Notes: generated by a model not told the origin, from the letters alone. A DNA stretch of 64,000 nucleotides from Dechloromonas hankyongensis (GCF_022012295.1 NZ_JAKLTN010000001.1:434001-498000), one strand, 5' to 3'. Counted from the first letter of the stretch, positions 28,959-38,410 are shown. Numbers and translations: made by a program.

Positions 28959-31070
28959 ATGAATGACGAATTGAAGAAGGCGGTTACCAAGTCGAAAGCC
29001 GTGATGGTCGGCCCCTACGCCAACGAGCGCGAGAAGTACAAGGCGCTCCTGTTGAGCAATCCCAATTACTTCGGCTCGCTGCAAAAGAGCCCGTTCAAAC
29101 CGGTGCTGCCGCTGGCCGGCAATACCTATTACGAAGAACTGGTCTGCGTCGGCTACCAGCCGCAGCAGCAACGGCTGGAAGGCGTCGTGCACATCTACCA
29201 GCCGTCGGGCTACGGCAGCGGCCTGTGCGGCGCCGGCAGCACCGAGTACGTGCGCTTCTACCTGTCGTTCGATCAGGGCGCGACCTGGGTCGATCAGGGC
29301 CTGACCAGCTTCCAGGCCTGGAATGTCCCGCAGGGCACCGACGGCAGCAAGCGGCTGGAGTACGCCGTGCAACTGCCGGTCTCGCCGAGCCGCCACTTCT
29401 GCTTCCTGGGGGCGCACCTGATCCGGGTGCGCGCCATCCTGTCGTGGAGCGCGCCGCCGCCGCCCAACCAGCCCAACTGGAACCCGCCCTGGGGCAATCA
29501 TCGCGACGCGACGATACAGGTCGAGCCGCGCCGCTTCTTTACCGGCAAGGAGATCTTCACCGCCGCTAAGATCAAATTGCCGCCGGTGCTCAAAGAGGTG
29601 CTCGATCTCGATCTGCCGCTACCGTCCAAAACGCCCGGCCTCGCAGCCCCCGAGCTGGCCGTGCACTACAAGGCGGCGGGCATTCCGGCCCACCGCTTCG
29701 CGTTCAAGGAAATGCACGCGCTGACCGCCGGCCCGCAGGCCTTCAGCGGCGAACTGGCCGCCCAGTTGCTGCCCGGCATCGAGATTTCGCCCAATATCGG
29801 CGATCTGCTCTTTCCGAAAACCGACGGCGACACCAGCTATGAAGAGCTCACCTGCATCGGTCTCGATCCGAACAGCCCCGATACCCTGGTCGGCGTCGTC
29901 AAGATCAAACGCAGCCAGGGCTATTCCGGCGGGCCGTGCACGGCGGGCAGCCCCGAGTACGTCTCGTGGTGGGCCGATTTCGACGGCAACGGCAGTTTCG
30001 AAAGCTTCCTCGGCACGGCGCAGGTGACGGTTTACGACCTGGCCAGCACACCGGCCGATGGCGTGCATTACGCGGTACGCCTGCCGGTCGATTTGTCTGC
30101 CCAGCGCAAGCGCTGCCAGGAGGGGCCGGTGGTCGTGCGCGTGCGCGCCATCCTGTCGTGGAACGTCCCGGTGCCGGGCAATGCCCCGAATCAGGTGCCG
30201 GCCTGGGGCAATCGCGAAGAAACGCTGATCCACATCGCGCCGCTCGGGGCAGTGCATGCGCCGGCCGGCAAGATCGCCATCCTCGGCGGCATCCCGGTCA
30301 GCATGATCGACGACGCCAGCGGCATGACCACGCCCGATGCGGTGTTTGCGCTGAACAATGCAGCGGTCGGCGGCGGTTGCCCGTTCGGCGCGGCGGTGAC
30401 CGTGCAGGGGGCGCCTTTGCCGGTCGGCTATACCTACACGATCGAGGTCACGCCTGAGGGGAGTGGCGTCCCGACGCCGGTGCTGACCGAACTGACGCTG
30501 ACCCGCCAGGACGGAACGACCTACAAGCTCAATGCCAATCCGCTGACCCAGCGCTTCCCGTACCAGGCGTTTACCGACAACGTCAATGCCTTGCTCGGGC
30601 ATTGGGATACGGCCGGCGACGCACGCTGGACCGTGGCGCTGAGCAGCTACGACCCGGGCGGCAACTACCTCGGCACCGACACGCAGCTGATCCAGCTCGA
30701 CAACACCGGGCCGAGCACCAGCATCGACATCACGACCGGTACCGGCAATTGCGGCAAATTCCCGACCGGTTCGCTGATCGGCGGCAATTTTGTCGCCCGC
30801 GACCTGCACCTGCTCAGCTATTCGATCGGCGTCAAGCCGCCCGGACTCAACGATCCTGGGGAAGCGGTCACGGTGCCGAGTGCGGGTTACTCGAACACCG
30901 CCGTCACCGGCGATGCCTGGTCGCTAGACACCACCGGCATGGTCAATTGCGGCTATGTGGTCGAACTGGTGGTGCGCGACCGGACCATCGTCGCCAGCCA
31001 GAGTCAGGGGTGGAATGGCTCGGCCAGCGTGGGCTTCTGCCTGGAGTCCGTAGCCGACGGCAACGACTGA
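28959..31070 (+). CDS. Unknown protein with a duplicated Cys-containing module and an Ig-like C-terminal part
   Basis: A 703-residue protein that I do not recognise. Two homologous modules cover about 56-189 and 292-428. Each starts YEEL.C.G, continues with a G..C.AGS.EYV strand followed by an aromatic D-rich strand, and ends with RVRAILSW...WGN. Three cysteines per module correspond (63, 90, 148 and 299, 327, 386). The remaining C-terminal half is beta-rich (YTIEVTPEGSGVPTPVLTELTL; TGPSTSIDITTGTGNCG) and Ig-like. No signal peptide or lipobox is visible, so either it is cytoplasmic or it is exported by a non-Sec route. A good GGAGG lies eight bases before ATG 28959. The strong terminator after it closes the two-gene unit. 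Confidence 0.8.
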   Translation: MNDELKKAVTKSKAVMVGPYANEREKYKALLLSNPNYFGSLQKSPFKPVLPLAGNTYYEELVCVGYQPQQQRLEGVVHIYQPSGYGSGLCGAGSTEYVRFYLSFDQGATWVDQGLTSFQAWNVPQGTDGSKRLEYAVQLPVSPSRHFCFLGAHLIRVRAILSWSAPPPPNQPNWNPPWGNHRDATIQVEPRRFFTGKEIFTAAKIKLPPVLKEVLDLDLPLPSKTPGLAAPELAVHYKAAGIPAHRFAFKEMHALTAGPQAFSGELAAQLLPGIEISPNIGDLLFPKTDGDTSYEELTCIGLDPNSPDTLVGVVKIKRSQGYSGGPCTAGSPEYVSWWADFDGNGSFESFLGTAQVTVYDLASTPADGVHYAVRLPVDLSAQRKRCQEGPVVVRVRAILSWNVPVPGNAPNQVPAWGNREETLIHIAPLGAVHAPAGKIAILGGIPVSMIDDASGMTTPDAVFALNNAAVGGGCPFGAAVTVQGAPLPVGYTYTIEVTPEGSGVPTPVLTELTLTRQDGTTYKLNANPLTQRFPYQAFTDNVNALLGHWDTAGDARWTVALSSYDPGGNYLGTDTQLIQLDNTGPSTSIDITTGTGNCGKFPTGSLIGGNFVARDLHLLSYSIGVKPPGLNDPGEAVTVPSAGYSNTAVTGDAWSLDTTGMVNCGYVVELVVRDRTIVASQSQGWNGSASVGFCLESVADGND

Positions 31071-31088
31071 GGGCCGGCCTGCGGTCCA

Positions 31089-31128
31089 GCCTCCCGGTTC
31101 AGTCAGGACGGAGCCGGGAGGCTTTTTT
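31089..31128 (+). terminator. Rho-independent terminator of the unknown two-gene unit
   Basis: GCCTCCCGG (31089-31097) pairs perfectly with CCGGGAGGC (31114-31122) and is followed by six T residues (31123-31128). It starts 18 bases after the stop of the 703-residue gene. Confidence 0.88.
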
Positions 31129-31176
31129 GCGACCGGGGGGCGCTATATCGGCCGTGCCGACAGATAGGTTGCTAGC

Positions 31177-32217
31177 CTATTCGACGACCGAGATATCCGG
31201 CGTCTGGCCGAGGTATTCGAGGCGCTTGTTCAGCGCCGCGGTGACGAAGATGCGGTTGTCGCGGTCCACGCGTAGGACGAGGCCGACGTCCATCTTGCGC
31301 GCCATGTCGCGCCAGGCGTCCGGCCCGGCGATGAAAATGGGTTTTGAACTGGCGTCGGACAGCGTCCCGGCCTTGGGGCCGGCCGGAATCAGCACGGTGA
31401 CCGCTTGCGTGTGGCTGGCCGGGCGACCGCTGCGCGGGTCGAGCAGGTGCGGGTAGCGCTGGCCGTCGACTTCGAAGTAGCGCTGGTAGTCGCCCGAGGT
31501 GCCAATGGCTTCGCCGTCGTCGAGACTCACGGTGGCGAGCGGGCCGGGCTGGCGCGGGTGCTGGATACCGACCCGCCATTTCTTGCCTTGCTTGCTGCCC
31601 AGCGCCATGACGTTGCCGCCGATGTTGATTAGCGCATTGTGGATGCCCAGTTGGCGCAGGATGGCGGCAGCGCGGTCGAGGGCGACCCCCTTCAGGTAGC
31701 CGCCGAAATCGAGGGCGACCTGGCGGTTGCGGCTCTTTACCGTGTCGCCATCGACGGCGATATCGGCAATCGACGGTTTGCTGGCCAGCCAGGCCTTGAT
31801 GTCGGCGGCGGGCGGCAGTTCCGTCCTGAATTCGTCGGACTGGAATCCCCACAGCTTGATCAGGCGGCCGATGCCGGGATCGAACAGGTAATCGCCCTGC
31901 TTGGACAGCGCCTGGGCTTCGCGGACGAAGCCGGCCAGCTCGGGGCTGACGGTGTGCGGCTGGCCGGCGGCGATGGCGTCGTTGAGGGCGCTCAGTTCCG
32001 ACGGTTGCCAGGCGTGATAGGCGCGGTGCAGGCGATCGAATTCGCGCAGTACGGCGGCGATGGCCTGGCGGCCCTGGGCGGGATCGTCGCCGACGACGAT
32101 GACTTCGACGCGGGTGCCGAAGACGTAGGCCTGCTGCTCCTGCAGCGGCGTGCGGCCGCAGGCGGCCAGGAGCAGGGCGAAGACGCCGAGCAGGACGAGT
32201 TTCAGGCCAGGCCGCAT
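31177..32217 (-). CDS. apbE: FAD:protein FMN transferase ApbE (lipoprotein)
   Basis: A 346-residue lipoprotein that attaches FMN to threonine residues of target flavoproteins such as Nqr/Rnf subunits. The signal peptide ends with LLLAAC (lipid Cys20). ApbE motifs include AYVFGTRVEV near the N-terminus, FDPGIGRLIKLWGF, LDFGGYLKGVALDRA, NIGGNVMALG, IGTSGDYQRYF, LLDPRSGRPA and the metal-site-like LSDASSKPIFI. ATG 32217 is chosen because it gives the lipoprotein signal and overlaps the gshB stop by 16 bases; the frame is open much further upstream, but that part is antisense-quality translation through gshB. No nqr or rnf genes are adjacent. Confidence 0.93.
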   Translation of the reverse strand: MRPGLKLVLLGVFALLLAACGRTPLQEQQAYVFGTRVEVIVVGDDPAQGRQAIAAVLREFDRLHRAYHAWQPSELSALNDAIAAGQPHTVSPELAGFVREAQALSKQGDYLFDPGIGRLIKLWGFQSDEFRTELPPAADIKAWLASKPSIADIAVDGDTVKSRNRQVALDFGGYLKGVALDRAAAILRQLGIHNALINIGGNVMALGSKQGKKWRVGIQHPRQPGPLATVSLDDGEAIGTSGDYQRYFEVDGQRYPHLLDPRSGRPASHTQAVTVLIPAGPKAGTLSDASSKPIFIAGPDAWRDMARKMDVGLVLRVDRDNRIFVTAALNKRLEYLGQTPDISVVE

Positions 32218-33221
32218 GCGTGTTCGAGGGCAGTGATGAAGGCGCCGGCCGCGTCGAAACCCGATTGTTGGCGGATTTCGACCATGCAGGTCGGGCTGGT
32301 GACGTTGATTTCGGTGAGGTGGTTGCCGATCACGTCGAGGCCGACCAGCAGCAGGCCGCGCTTGAACAGCACGGGGCCGAGCGCTTCGGCGATCTGCCGG
32401 TCGCGAGCGGACAGTTCCTGCGCGATGCCGGTGCCGCCGGCCGCCAGGTTGCCGCGCGTCTCGCCGGCCTTGGGGATGCGCGCCAGACACCAGGGGACCG
32501 GCTGGCCGGCGATGAGCAGGATGCGTTTGTCGCCGTGGGCGATCTCGGGCAGGTAGCGCTGCGCCATGATGGTCCGGGCGCCTTCGTGGGTCAGCGTTTC
32601 GAGAATGACGTTGCGGTTGGCGTCGTTGCGGTGCACGCGGAAAATCTGGCTGCCGCCCATGCCGTCGAGCGGCTTGAGGATGACGTCGCGTTCCTCGTCG
32701 ATGAAATGCTGGAGCTGGGCCATGTCCCGGCTGACCAGGGTCGGCGGCGCGAAGTCCGGGAATTCCATAATCGCCAGCTTTTCCGAATGGTCGCGCAGGG
32801 CGCGCGGTCGGTTGAGGACGCGCACGCCGTCGGCTTCGGCCCGTTCGAGCAACCAGGTGGCGGTCAGGTACTCGAAATCGAAGGGCGGGTCCTTGCGCAT
32901 GACTACCGCATCGAAAGCGGTGAGCGGCATCCATTCGCGGCCGGTTTCGCGGTACCAGTCGTGGTCGTCCGGGCGCAGATGCAGGTGCATGGCCTCGCCC
33001 GACACGCCGCCGGCGTGGGCCGCGTCGGCCTTGCGCCAGCCCAGCGTCCGGGCATCGATGGCGTACACCTCGTGGCCGTGCTTTTCGGCGGCGCGCATCA
33101 TGGCCACCGACGAATCCTTCCACGCCTTCAGTTCGGGCAGCGGATCGACGACGAAGGCCAGTTTCAGCGACCGGCTGCTGCCGCCGAGCAGGTGCTTCTC
33201 GAAATGCAGCTGCTGGGCCAT
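32202..33221 (-). CDS. gshB: Glutathione synthetase
   Basis: A 339-residue ATP-grasp enzyme that joins gamma-glutamylcysteine and glycine. The N-terminal domain reads SLKLAFVVDPLPELKAWKDSSVAMM, and the ATP-grasp core has VVMRKDPPFDFEYL, VILKPLDGMGGSQIFR and the C-terminal GLDVIGNHLTEINVTSPT with metal ligands. ATG 33221 shares one base with the gshA TGA (TGATG). The order gshA-gshB-apbE suggests co-expression of thiol and flavin maintenance genes. Confidence 0.96.
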   Translation of the reverse strand: MAQQLHFEKHLLGGSSRSLKLAFVVDPLPELKAWKDSSVAMMRAAEKHGHEVYAIDARTLGWRKADAAHAGGVSGEAMHLHLRPDDHDWYRETGREWMPLTAFDAVVMRKDPPFDFEYLTATWLLERAEADGVRVLNRPRALRDHSEKLAIMEFPDFAPPTLVSRDMAQLQHFIDEERDVILKPLDGMGGSQIFRVHRNDANRNVILETLTHEGARTIMAQRYLPEIAHGDKRILLIAGQPVPWCLARIPKAGETRGNLAAGGTGIAQELSARDRQIAEALGPVLFKRGLLLVGLDVIGNHLTEINVTSPTCMVEIRQQSGFDAAGAFITALEHACGLA

Positions 33222-34513
33222 CAATCCTCGTCGGTTTCGGGGGCCGTGCGTTCGAGTTCGATGGCGGCGGCCAGGCAGGCCAGGCGGCCGACCACGCCGT
33301 AGGCGTAGAAGCGGTTGGGCGCCGAATCGGGATTGCCGCAGCGGTAGTCGGGCAGGTTGCAGCCGGTTTCGAAGGCCAGCGGCTCGAAGTGCATGCCCGG
33401 CGCGTTGAGGTTCTCGTCCTTGCCGCGCCCGGTATGGACGCGATAGAAGCCGCCGACGACATAGCGGTCGATCATGTAGATCACCGGCTCGGCGACCGCA
33501 TCCTTGACCGTCTCGAAGGAATGCACGCCTTCCTGGATCAGCACCTCGGAGACTTCCAGGCCTTCCTTGACCACGCTCATCTTGTTGCGCTGCTTGCGGT
33601 TCAGCGCGATGACCTCGTCGGCGTCGCGCACCGTCATGACGCCCATGCCGTAGGTGCCGGCGTCGGCCTTGACCACCACGTAGGGCGTCTCGTCGATGTC
33701 GTACTCGCGGTATTTTTCCTTGACCAGGTCGAGCACGGCGGCGACGTTGGCGGCCAGGCATTCCTCGCCTTGGCGCTCGTGGAAATTGATGCTGCGGCAC
33801 ACCGAGAAGGCCGGGTTGATGCGCCACGGGTCGATGCCGATGGCCTTGGCGAAATCGTTGGCGACCTGGTCGTAGGCGGCGAAATGGTTGGACTTGCGAC
33901 GCACCGCCCAGCCGGCATGCACCGGTGGCAGCACGACCTGCTCGTTGAGGCCTTGCAGGATGGGCGGGATGCCGGCCGACAGGTCGTTGTTGAGCAGGAT
34001 GGCGCACGGATCGAAGCCGTCCAGCCCGAGCCGGTACGGGGTGCGGATCAGCGGTTCGAGTAGCAGCTGCTGGCCGTTGGCCAGGTCGATGGTCGTCGGC
34101 TTGTCGATTTCCGGCAGCAGCGTGCCGATACGCACGTTCAGACCGGTCTGCTTGAGGATGGCGGCAATCTGCGCCACGTTCTGCAGGTAGAACTGGTTGC
34201 GCGTGTGGTTTTCCGGGATCAGCAGCAGGCTACGCGCATCGGGGCAGAATTTCTCGATGGCGCTCATCGCCGCCTGCACGCACAGCGGCAGGAAGGCCGG
34301 ATTCAGGTTGTTGAAGCCGCCGGGGAAGAGGTTGGTATCGACCGGCGCCAGCTTGAAGCCAGAATTGCGCAGGTCTACCGACGAATAGAAAGGCGGCGTG
34401 TGTTCCAGCCACTGGCCGCGCAGCCAGTGTTCGATTTGCGGACTGGCGGCCAGGAAGCGGCGCTCCAGTTCGAGGAGCGGCCCGGTGAGGGCCGTGGTGA
34501 GGTGGGGAACCAT
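33221..34513 (-). CDS. gshA: Glutamate-cysteine ligase, proteobacterial (GshA_B) type
   Basis: A 430-residue first enzyme of glutathione synthesis, of the distinct ATP-grasp-like proteobacterial type rather than the E. coli type. Characteristic stretches are FYSSVDLRNSGFKLAPVDTN, NLFPGGFNNLNP, LIPENHTRNQFYLQNV and VVVKADAGTYGMGVMTVRD. Length is standard. ATG 34513 begins the gshA-gshB-apbE operon, and its upstream gap (34514-34661) is shared with the divergent ybiT gene. Confidence 0.95.
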   Translation of the reverse strand: MVPHLTTALTGPLLELERRFLAASPQIEHWLRGQWLEHTPPFYSSVDLRNSGFKLAPVDTNLFPGGFNNLNPAFLPLCVQAAMSAIEKFCPDARSLLLIPENHTRNQFYLQNVAQIAAILKQTGLNVRIGTLLPEIDKPTTIDLANGQQLLLEPLIRTPYRLGLDGFDPCAILLNNDLSAGIPPILQGLNEQVVLPPVHAGWAVRRKSNHFAAYDQVANDFAKAIGIDPWRINPAFSVCRSINFHERQGEECLAANVAAVLDLVKEKYREYDIDETPYVVVKADAGTYGMGVMTVRDADEVIALNRKQRNKMSVVKEGLEVSEVLIQEGVHSFETVKDAVAEPVIYMIDRYVVGGFYRVHTGRGKDENLNAPGMHFEPLAFETGCNLPDYRCGNPDSAPNRFYAYGVVGRLACLAAAIELERTAPETDED

Positions 34514-34661
34514 GTGCTGTCTCTTTCCCGGGGAATTTTTATTGTGGCCGCAAATCTTACACCGCAGTGCACAAATAGGGGGCCGTATCCCACGGTCAAC
34601 CCGTTGAAAACAGGTAAAATTCGCCCCTTCGTTTTACGCCAATTCGCAGATCGGAATTCCA

Positions 34662-36284
34662 GTGCTCGTCGCCGCCAATATAACCATGCAGTTCGGGGCC
34701 AAACCCCTGTTCGAGAACGTCAACGTCAAGTTCGGCGAGGGCTATCGCTATGGCTTGATCGGCGCCAACGGGGCGGGCAAATCGACCTTCATGAAAATCC
34801 TGTGCGGCGCGCTCGATCCTTCCGCCGGCAACGTGTCGAAGGACGTGCATGAACGCATGGCCTACCTGCGCCAGGACCAGTTCGCCTACGAGGACATGCG
34901 CGTCCTCGACGTGGTGATGATGGGTCACGAGGAGCTGTGGGCCGCCATCCAGGAACGCGACGCCATCTACGCCAATCCGGAGGCCTCGGAGGACGATTAC
35001 ATGCGCGCCGCCGAACTCGAAGGCAAGGTCGGCGAATACGACGGCTACACCGCCGAATCGCGGGCCGGCGAACTGCTGCTCGGCGTCGGCATCCCGACCG
35101 AACAGCACGACGGCCCGATGAGCCAGGTCGCCCCGGGCTGGAAGCTGCGCGTGCTGCTCTGCCAGGCGCTGTTCGCCAATCCGGACATCCTGCTCCTCGA
35201 CGAACCGACCAACAACCTCGACATCAACACCATCCGCTGGCTGGAAGACGTGCTGAACAATCGTGACTCGACGATGATCATCATCTCGCATGACCGCCAC
35301 TTCCTGAACCAGGTCTGTACCCACATGGCCGACCTGGACTACGGCAAGATCACCACCTACGCCGGCAACTACGACGACTTCATGGAAGCCGCCCAGGCCG
35401 CCCGCGAGCGTCAGCAGAACGCCAACGCCAAAGCCAAGGAACGCATCGCCGAACTGCAGACCTTCGTCCGCCGCTTCTCGGCCAACGCCTCCAAGGCCAA
35501 GCAGGCAACCAGTCGGATGAAGCTGATTGACAAGCTGAAGCCGGAAGACGTCAAGCCGTCGTCGCGCCAGTACCCGTGGATCCGCTTTGATTACGACGAA
35601 AAGGCCAAGCTGCACCGCCAGGCGGTCGAGATCGAAAACCTGTCCTTCGCCTACGAAGGCACCGACCGCAAGATCTTCAACAACCTGACGCTGACCATCA
35701 ACGCCGGTGAAAAGATCGCCGTAATCGGTGAAAACGGCGTTGGTAAAACGACCTTCCTGAAGCTGCTGATGGGCGAACTGGCACCGCAATTCGGCACCAT
35801 CAAGTGGGCAGAAAAAGCCTTCCCCGGCTATTACGCGCAGGACCACAGCGCCGAATTCGCCGGTGAGCAGAGCCTGACCGAGTGGATCGCCGGCTATGCC
35901 CGCGCCACCATCGAGGACGGCGGCGACCTGGAAACCCTGATCCGCGGCACGCTCGGTCGCCTGCTGTTCTCCGGCGACGAGGTCAAGAAGCCGGTCAACG
36001 TCATTTCCGGCGGCGAGCAGGGGCGCATGCTGTTCGGCAAGCTGATGCTGTCCAAGCACAACGTTCTGCTGATGGACGAACCGACCAACCACCTCGACAT
36101 GGAATCGATCGAAGCCCTGAACTCCGGGCTGGAAAAATTCCCCGGCACCCTGGTCTTCGTCTCGCACGACCGCGAATTCGTTTCCTCGCTGGCGACCCGC
36201 GTGTTGGAGGTCAAGGGCGACGGCAAGATCGTCGATTACCTCGGCGGCTACGAAGACTACCTCGCGTCGCAAGGCGTCGAATAA
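34662..36284 (+). CDS. ybiT: ABC-F family ATPase YbiT
   Basis: A 540-residue cytoplasmic protein with two ABC ATPase domains and no membrane segments. It begins [25 protein letters not shown]. Walker A motifs are GANGAGKST and GENGVGKTT, Walker B regions are [13 protein letters not shown] and [13 protein letters not shown], and the second signature is ISGGEQGRM. The linker with [19 protein letters not shown] matches the ABC-F inter-domain helices that reach into the ribosomal E/P region. Overall similarity is to YbiT rather than EttA or Uup. The start is GTG 34662. A terminator follows at 36317. Confidence 0.92.
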   Translation: MLVAANITMQFGAKPLFENVNVKFGEGYRYGLIGANGAGKSTFMKILCGALDPSAGNVSKDVHERMAYLRQDQFAYEDMRVLDVVMMGHEELWAAIQERDAIYANPEASEDDYMRAAELEGKVGEYDGYTAESRAGELLLGVGIPTEQHDGPMSQVAPGWKLRVLLCQALFANPDILLLDEPTNNLDINTIRWLEDVLNNRDSTMIIISHDRHFLNQVCTHMADLDYGKITTYAGNYDDFMEAAQAARERQQNANAKAKERIAELQTFVRRFSANASKAKQATSRMKLIDKLKPEDVKPSSRQYPWIRFDYDEKAKLHRQAVEIENLSFAYEGTDRKIFNNLTLTINAGEKIAVIGENGVGKTTFLKLLMGELAPQFGTIKWAEKAFPGYYAQDHSAEFAGEQSLTEWIAGYARATIEDGGDLETLIRGTLGRLLFSGDEVKKPVNVISGGEQGRMLFGKLMLSKHNVLLMDEPTNHLDMESIEALNSGLEKFPGTLVFVSHDREFVSSLATRVLEVKGDGKIVDYLGGYEDYLASQGVE

Positions 36285-36316
36285 GGCACTTTATCGGCCG
36301 GCGTCCCGGCTCCAGC

Positions 36317-36348
36317 AAAAAGCCGAAGGTTTTTCCTTCGGCTTTTTT
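36317..36348. terminator. Rho-independent terminator after ybiT
   Basis: AGCCGAAGG (36321-36329) pairs with CCTTCGGCT (36335-36343) around a T-rich loop, flanked by four As on the left and five Ts on the right, so it can act from both directions, including for the minus-strand ATP-grasp gene that ends at 36404. Confidence 0.9.
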
Positions 36349-36403
36349 GTTTCTGTTCAGGCAATGAGTATTGCCTCTCAGTAGTGAAGTCGCTCCAGGT
36401 GTA

Positions 36404-37561
36404 TTACCAGGACCATGCTCTCGGGAAATCGATTTGCCGGGGAGATCGACCCAGTGTCCAACGAATGAAATTTTCTCGGCGCAGACCGTGAGTCAAGTTC
36501 CGGTCGCGAAGCAGCGAGAGAAACCGATCATCGATGAAGCCGACACGGCCGGCATGCTGCGACGTATCGATATCGCCGAATGAATTGACTTCGAGAATCG
36601 AAGGCCCGTCCTCGCAGATGGCGATGTCCCAGCCGGGGCACAAATATCCTGGGAAGGCCAGATGGGCATCACACACCAAGTTCCGAATCTCCCGCCAGTA
36701 TGGGATGACGAACCCTGTTAGCGGTAGTTCGGTGACGGGGTGGTTGGCAACCTGTGTTCGAGTCTTCCGGAAACCCGTGACGACTCTCTTGACGCTTCCG
36801 GACTCGATGTCGAGCTCCGCGATCAGGTTACCGCTGGTACCGAACTTGAAATGGTCATCGTCGTTGTTACCGCCGTTGACTCGCCAGACCGCACGAGTCA
36901 GCGTCGGGCCCTTGCTGCCGAGAAAGCTATGTATTCGGAGACCGGAAATCTTGTCGGTTCCGCAAAGTTCGGCGACGGCATGGTGGGCTTTCAGCGGTTG
37001 CTGTAGAACCCAGCCGAGTCCTCGCCGGTCGTCGAGGTGAGCCACCATCGCATTGGTATCAAGGCAGTTTTTGTTACCCAGAACGAATTTGCCGTCCTCC
37101 CAGCGGTCGACGAGCACATTGCCTCGACCAAACGAGCTGGAGGAAGGTTTGATATAGACGGGCAATCTCCCCGGCTCCAGAAGATATTGAATCAGTTCTT
37201 CCGGATTGTTGAGGCGCGGCGCCCCGTGTATTGGTCGCTGGTTGCCGTAGGTAGCCAGTATTTTGGGAAATGGAAAGCCGTAGCCAGCGAAAATGGCGTA
37301 CATGGTGACTTTGTCTATGGTCATGAATTCCGAATAGACATCGACAAGCATCTTTTCCAGGATGCTTTGACCGCGCCATCCACCAAATGCACGCTTTTCG
37401 GCTTTGGATAGATCGGACTTGTAGAGTTCGTAGTCGAAGTACTCCGAAAAACCAAGCTGCCCGATCCCGAATCGTAGTTCGAGCATTTCCAGAAAAATCG
37501 CGCCCGGGCTACGGCCGCTTTCTCTTGCTGCTTCGAACACGTCTTTCACTATGGTGCCCAT
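36404..37561 (-). CDS. Sugar-transfer-associated ATP-grasp protein (alpha-L-glutamate ligase-related)
   Basis: A 385-residue protein. The N-terminal half contains VYIKPSSSSFGRGNVLV, which looks like the nucleotide-binding strand-loop of ATP-grasp enzymes. The C-terminal half has GLRIHSFL and PGWDIAICEDGPSILEVNSFGDI, matching the metal-binding end of the PF14397 (ATPgrasp_ST) family. Members form amide or ester bonds with ATP, often near surface polysaccharide genes, but none are adjacent here. Base composition is visibly lower in GC than the flanks (33 of 60 bases are G or C at 37021-37080) and the codon use differs, which suggests transfer. Substrate unknown. Confidence 0.75.
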   Translation of the reverse strand: MGTIVKDVFEAARESGRSPGAIFLEMLELRFGIGQLGFSEYFDYELYKSDLSKAEKRAFGGWRGQSILEKMLVDVYSEFMTIDKVTMYAIFAGYGFPFPKILATYGNQRPIHGAPRLNNPEELIQYLLEPGRLPVYIKPSSSSFGRGNVLVDRWEDGKFVLGNKNCLDTNAMVAHLDDRRGLGWVLQQPLKAHHAVAELCGTDKISGLRIHSFLGSKGPTLTRAVWRVNGGNNDDDHFKFGTSGNLIAELDIESGSVKRVVTGFRKTRTQVANHPVTELPLTGFVIPYWREIRNLVCDAHLAFPGYLCPGWDIAICEDGPSILEVNSFGDIDTSQHAGRVGFIDDRFLSLLRDRNLTHGLRRENFIRWTLGRSPRQIDFPRAWSW

Positions 37562-37694
37562 GGATGTCTCCAGGCTGAAATATTTCTTGCCGGTATCTTA
37601 TCTTGGGCGCAATTTAGCATGTTTGCATTTCCGCGACAGGTGAGGGCAATTTTGCAGCGGGGGTATTGGGTGTCCGACCGGAGTTGCTACTTCG
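37562..37694. other. Low-GC gap, no feature recognised
   Basis: This 133-base stretch upstream of the ATP-grasp gene is less GC-rich than its right-hand neighbours and presumably carries that gene's promoter. No attachment-site repeat or transposon end was seen. Confidence 0.3.
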
Positions 37695-38396
37695 TTACGG
37701 CGAACGCACTTGCTCGAAATATGGAAGCAATGCCTTCGCTGCCTCGATTCGTTGTTGTGGGCTGGCTTTGGGGGCGTTCATGACGGCAAGCAGGAAGCTT
37801 TTCGGATCAGCATATGGTCCGGCAAGAGCGAGCGTGTCTGATGCGGAGGACGTGCTTCCTAAAGATTTATCACCGCTTTCCGCGACAGCTGTGTCAAGTT
37901 GAGCAAGGGTACGCTCGAATTCGACGGCTTTGATGCTGGCGAAAGCAGCCAGCAGGTCGGCCTGCTGGTTGCGGTTGGGCGCCATCTCCAGCCAGGGTTC
38001 GGCGGTGAACATGCTGCCCATGCCGGGGTCGATGAAGGCGCCCCAGCGTTCGGCGTCGGCCAACTGACAGGGCGGTAGGTCGCCAGCGATGCCGAATTCC
38101 AGGCGCGAGGCCGGCATGTCGGCCAGGTAGCGGCTGCGCAGTCCGTCGAGAAAGCGCCGGACTTGTTGTGCAGCGACCGGCTCGGCCAGCGAAAACCACA
38201 GGCGGTAGCCTTGCCCATCGACGGACACGGCCGGTGCCGGCAGGTCGAGTTCGTCCTGGACGGCATGCCAGAGCAGGGCGGCCGCTTCCCAGTCGGCAGC
38301 TCGCCGGAAGGCGATGCCCAAGGCCTGCTGGCCGCTATCGGAATGTTGTCCGGGCAGGAAATGCAGGCGCTGCAGTTCGCCGCTCAGCTTGTCCAT
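37695..38396 (-). CDS. Hypothetical protein (233 residues), possibly primase-like small domain
   Basis: I do not recognise this family with confidence. From ATG 38396 (MDKLSGELQRLHFLPGQ) the protein contains ALGIAFRRAADWEAAALLWHAVQDELDLPAPAVSVDGQGYRLWFSLAEPVA, a pattern seen in proteins that combine a small alpha/beta domain with a catalytic-looking Asp/Gly segment, and a Ser/Asp-rich linker near residue 170. The C-terminal 40 residues are helical (FLLAVMNAPKASPQQRIEAAKALLPYF), similar to the tail of many phage/plasmid helper proteins. No signal peptide or membrane helix. It lies 14 bases after the SRPBCC gene and is probably co-transcribed with it. The frame is open further upstream to 38459, but that part overlaps the neighbour. 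Confidence 0.55.
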   Translation of the reverse strand: MDKLSGELQRLHFLPGQHSDSGQQALGIAFRRAADWEAAALLWHAVQDELDLPAPAVSVDGQGYRLWFSLAEPVAAQQVRRFLDGLRSRYLADMPASRLEFGIAGDLPPCQLADAERWGAFIDPGMGSMFTAEPWLEMAPNRNQQADLLAAFASIKAVEFERTLAQLDTAVAESGDKSLGSTSSASDTLALAGPYADPKSFLLAVMNAPKASPQQRIEAAKALLPYFEQVRSP

Positions 38397-38410
38397 GGCA
38401 GGCCCCGGCC

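Noticed and set aside
32218-33462. N-terminal extension of apbE by about 400 codons
   Set aside because: It translates to Arg/Pro-rich sequence through gshB in another frame; the lipoprotein start at 32217 is the true one.
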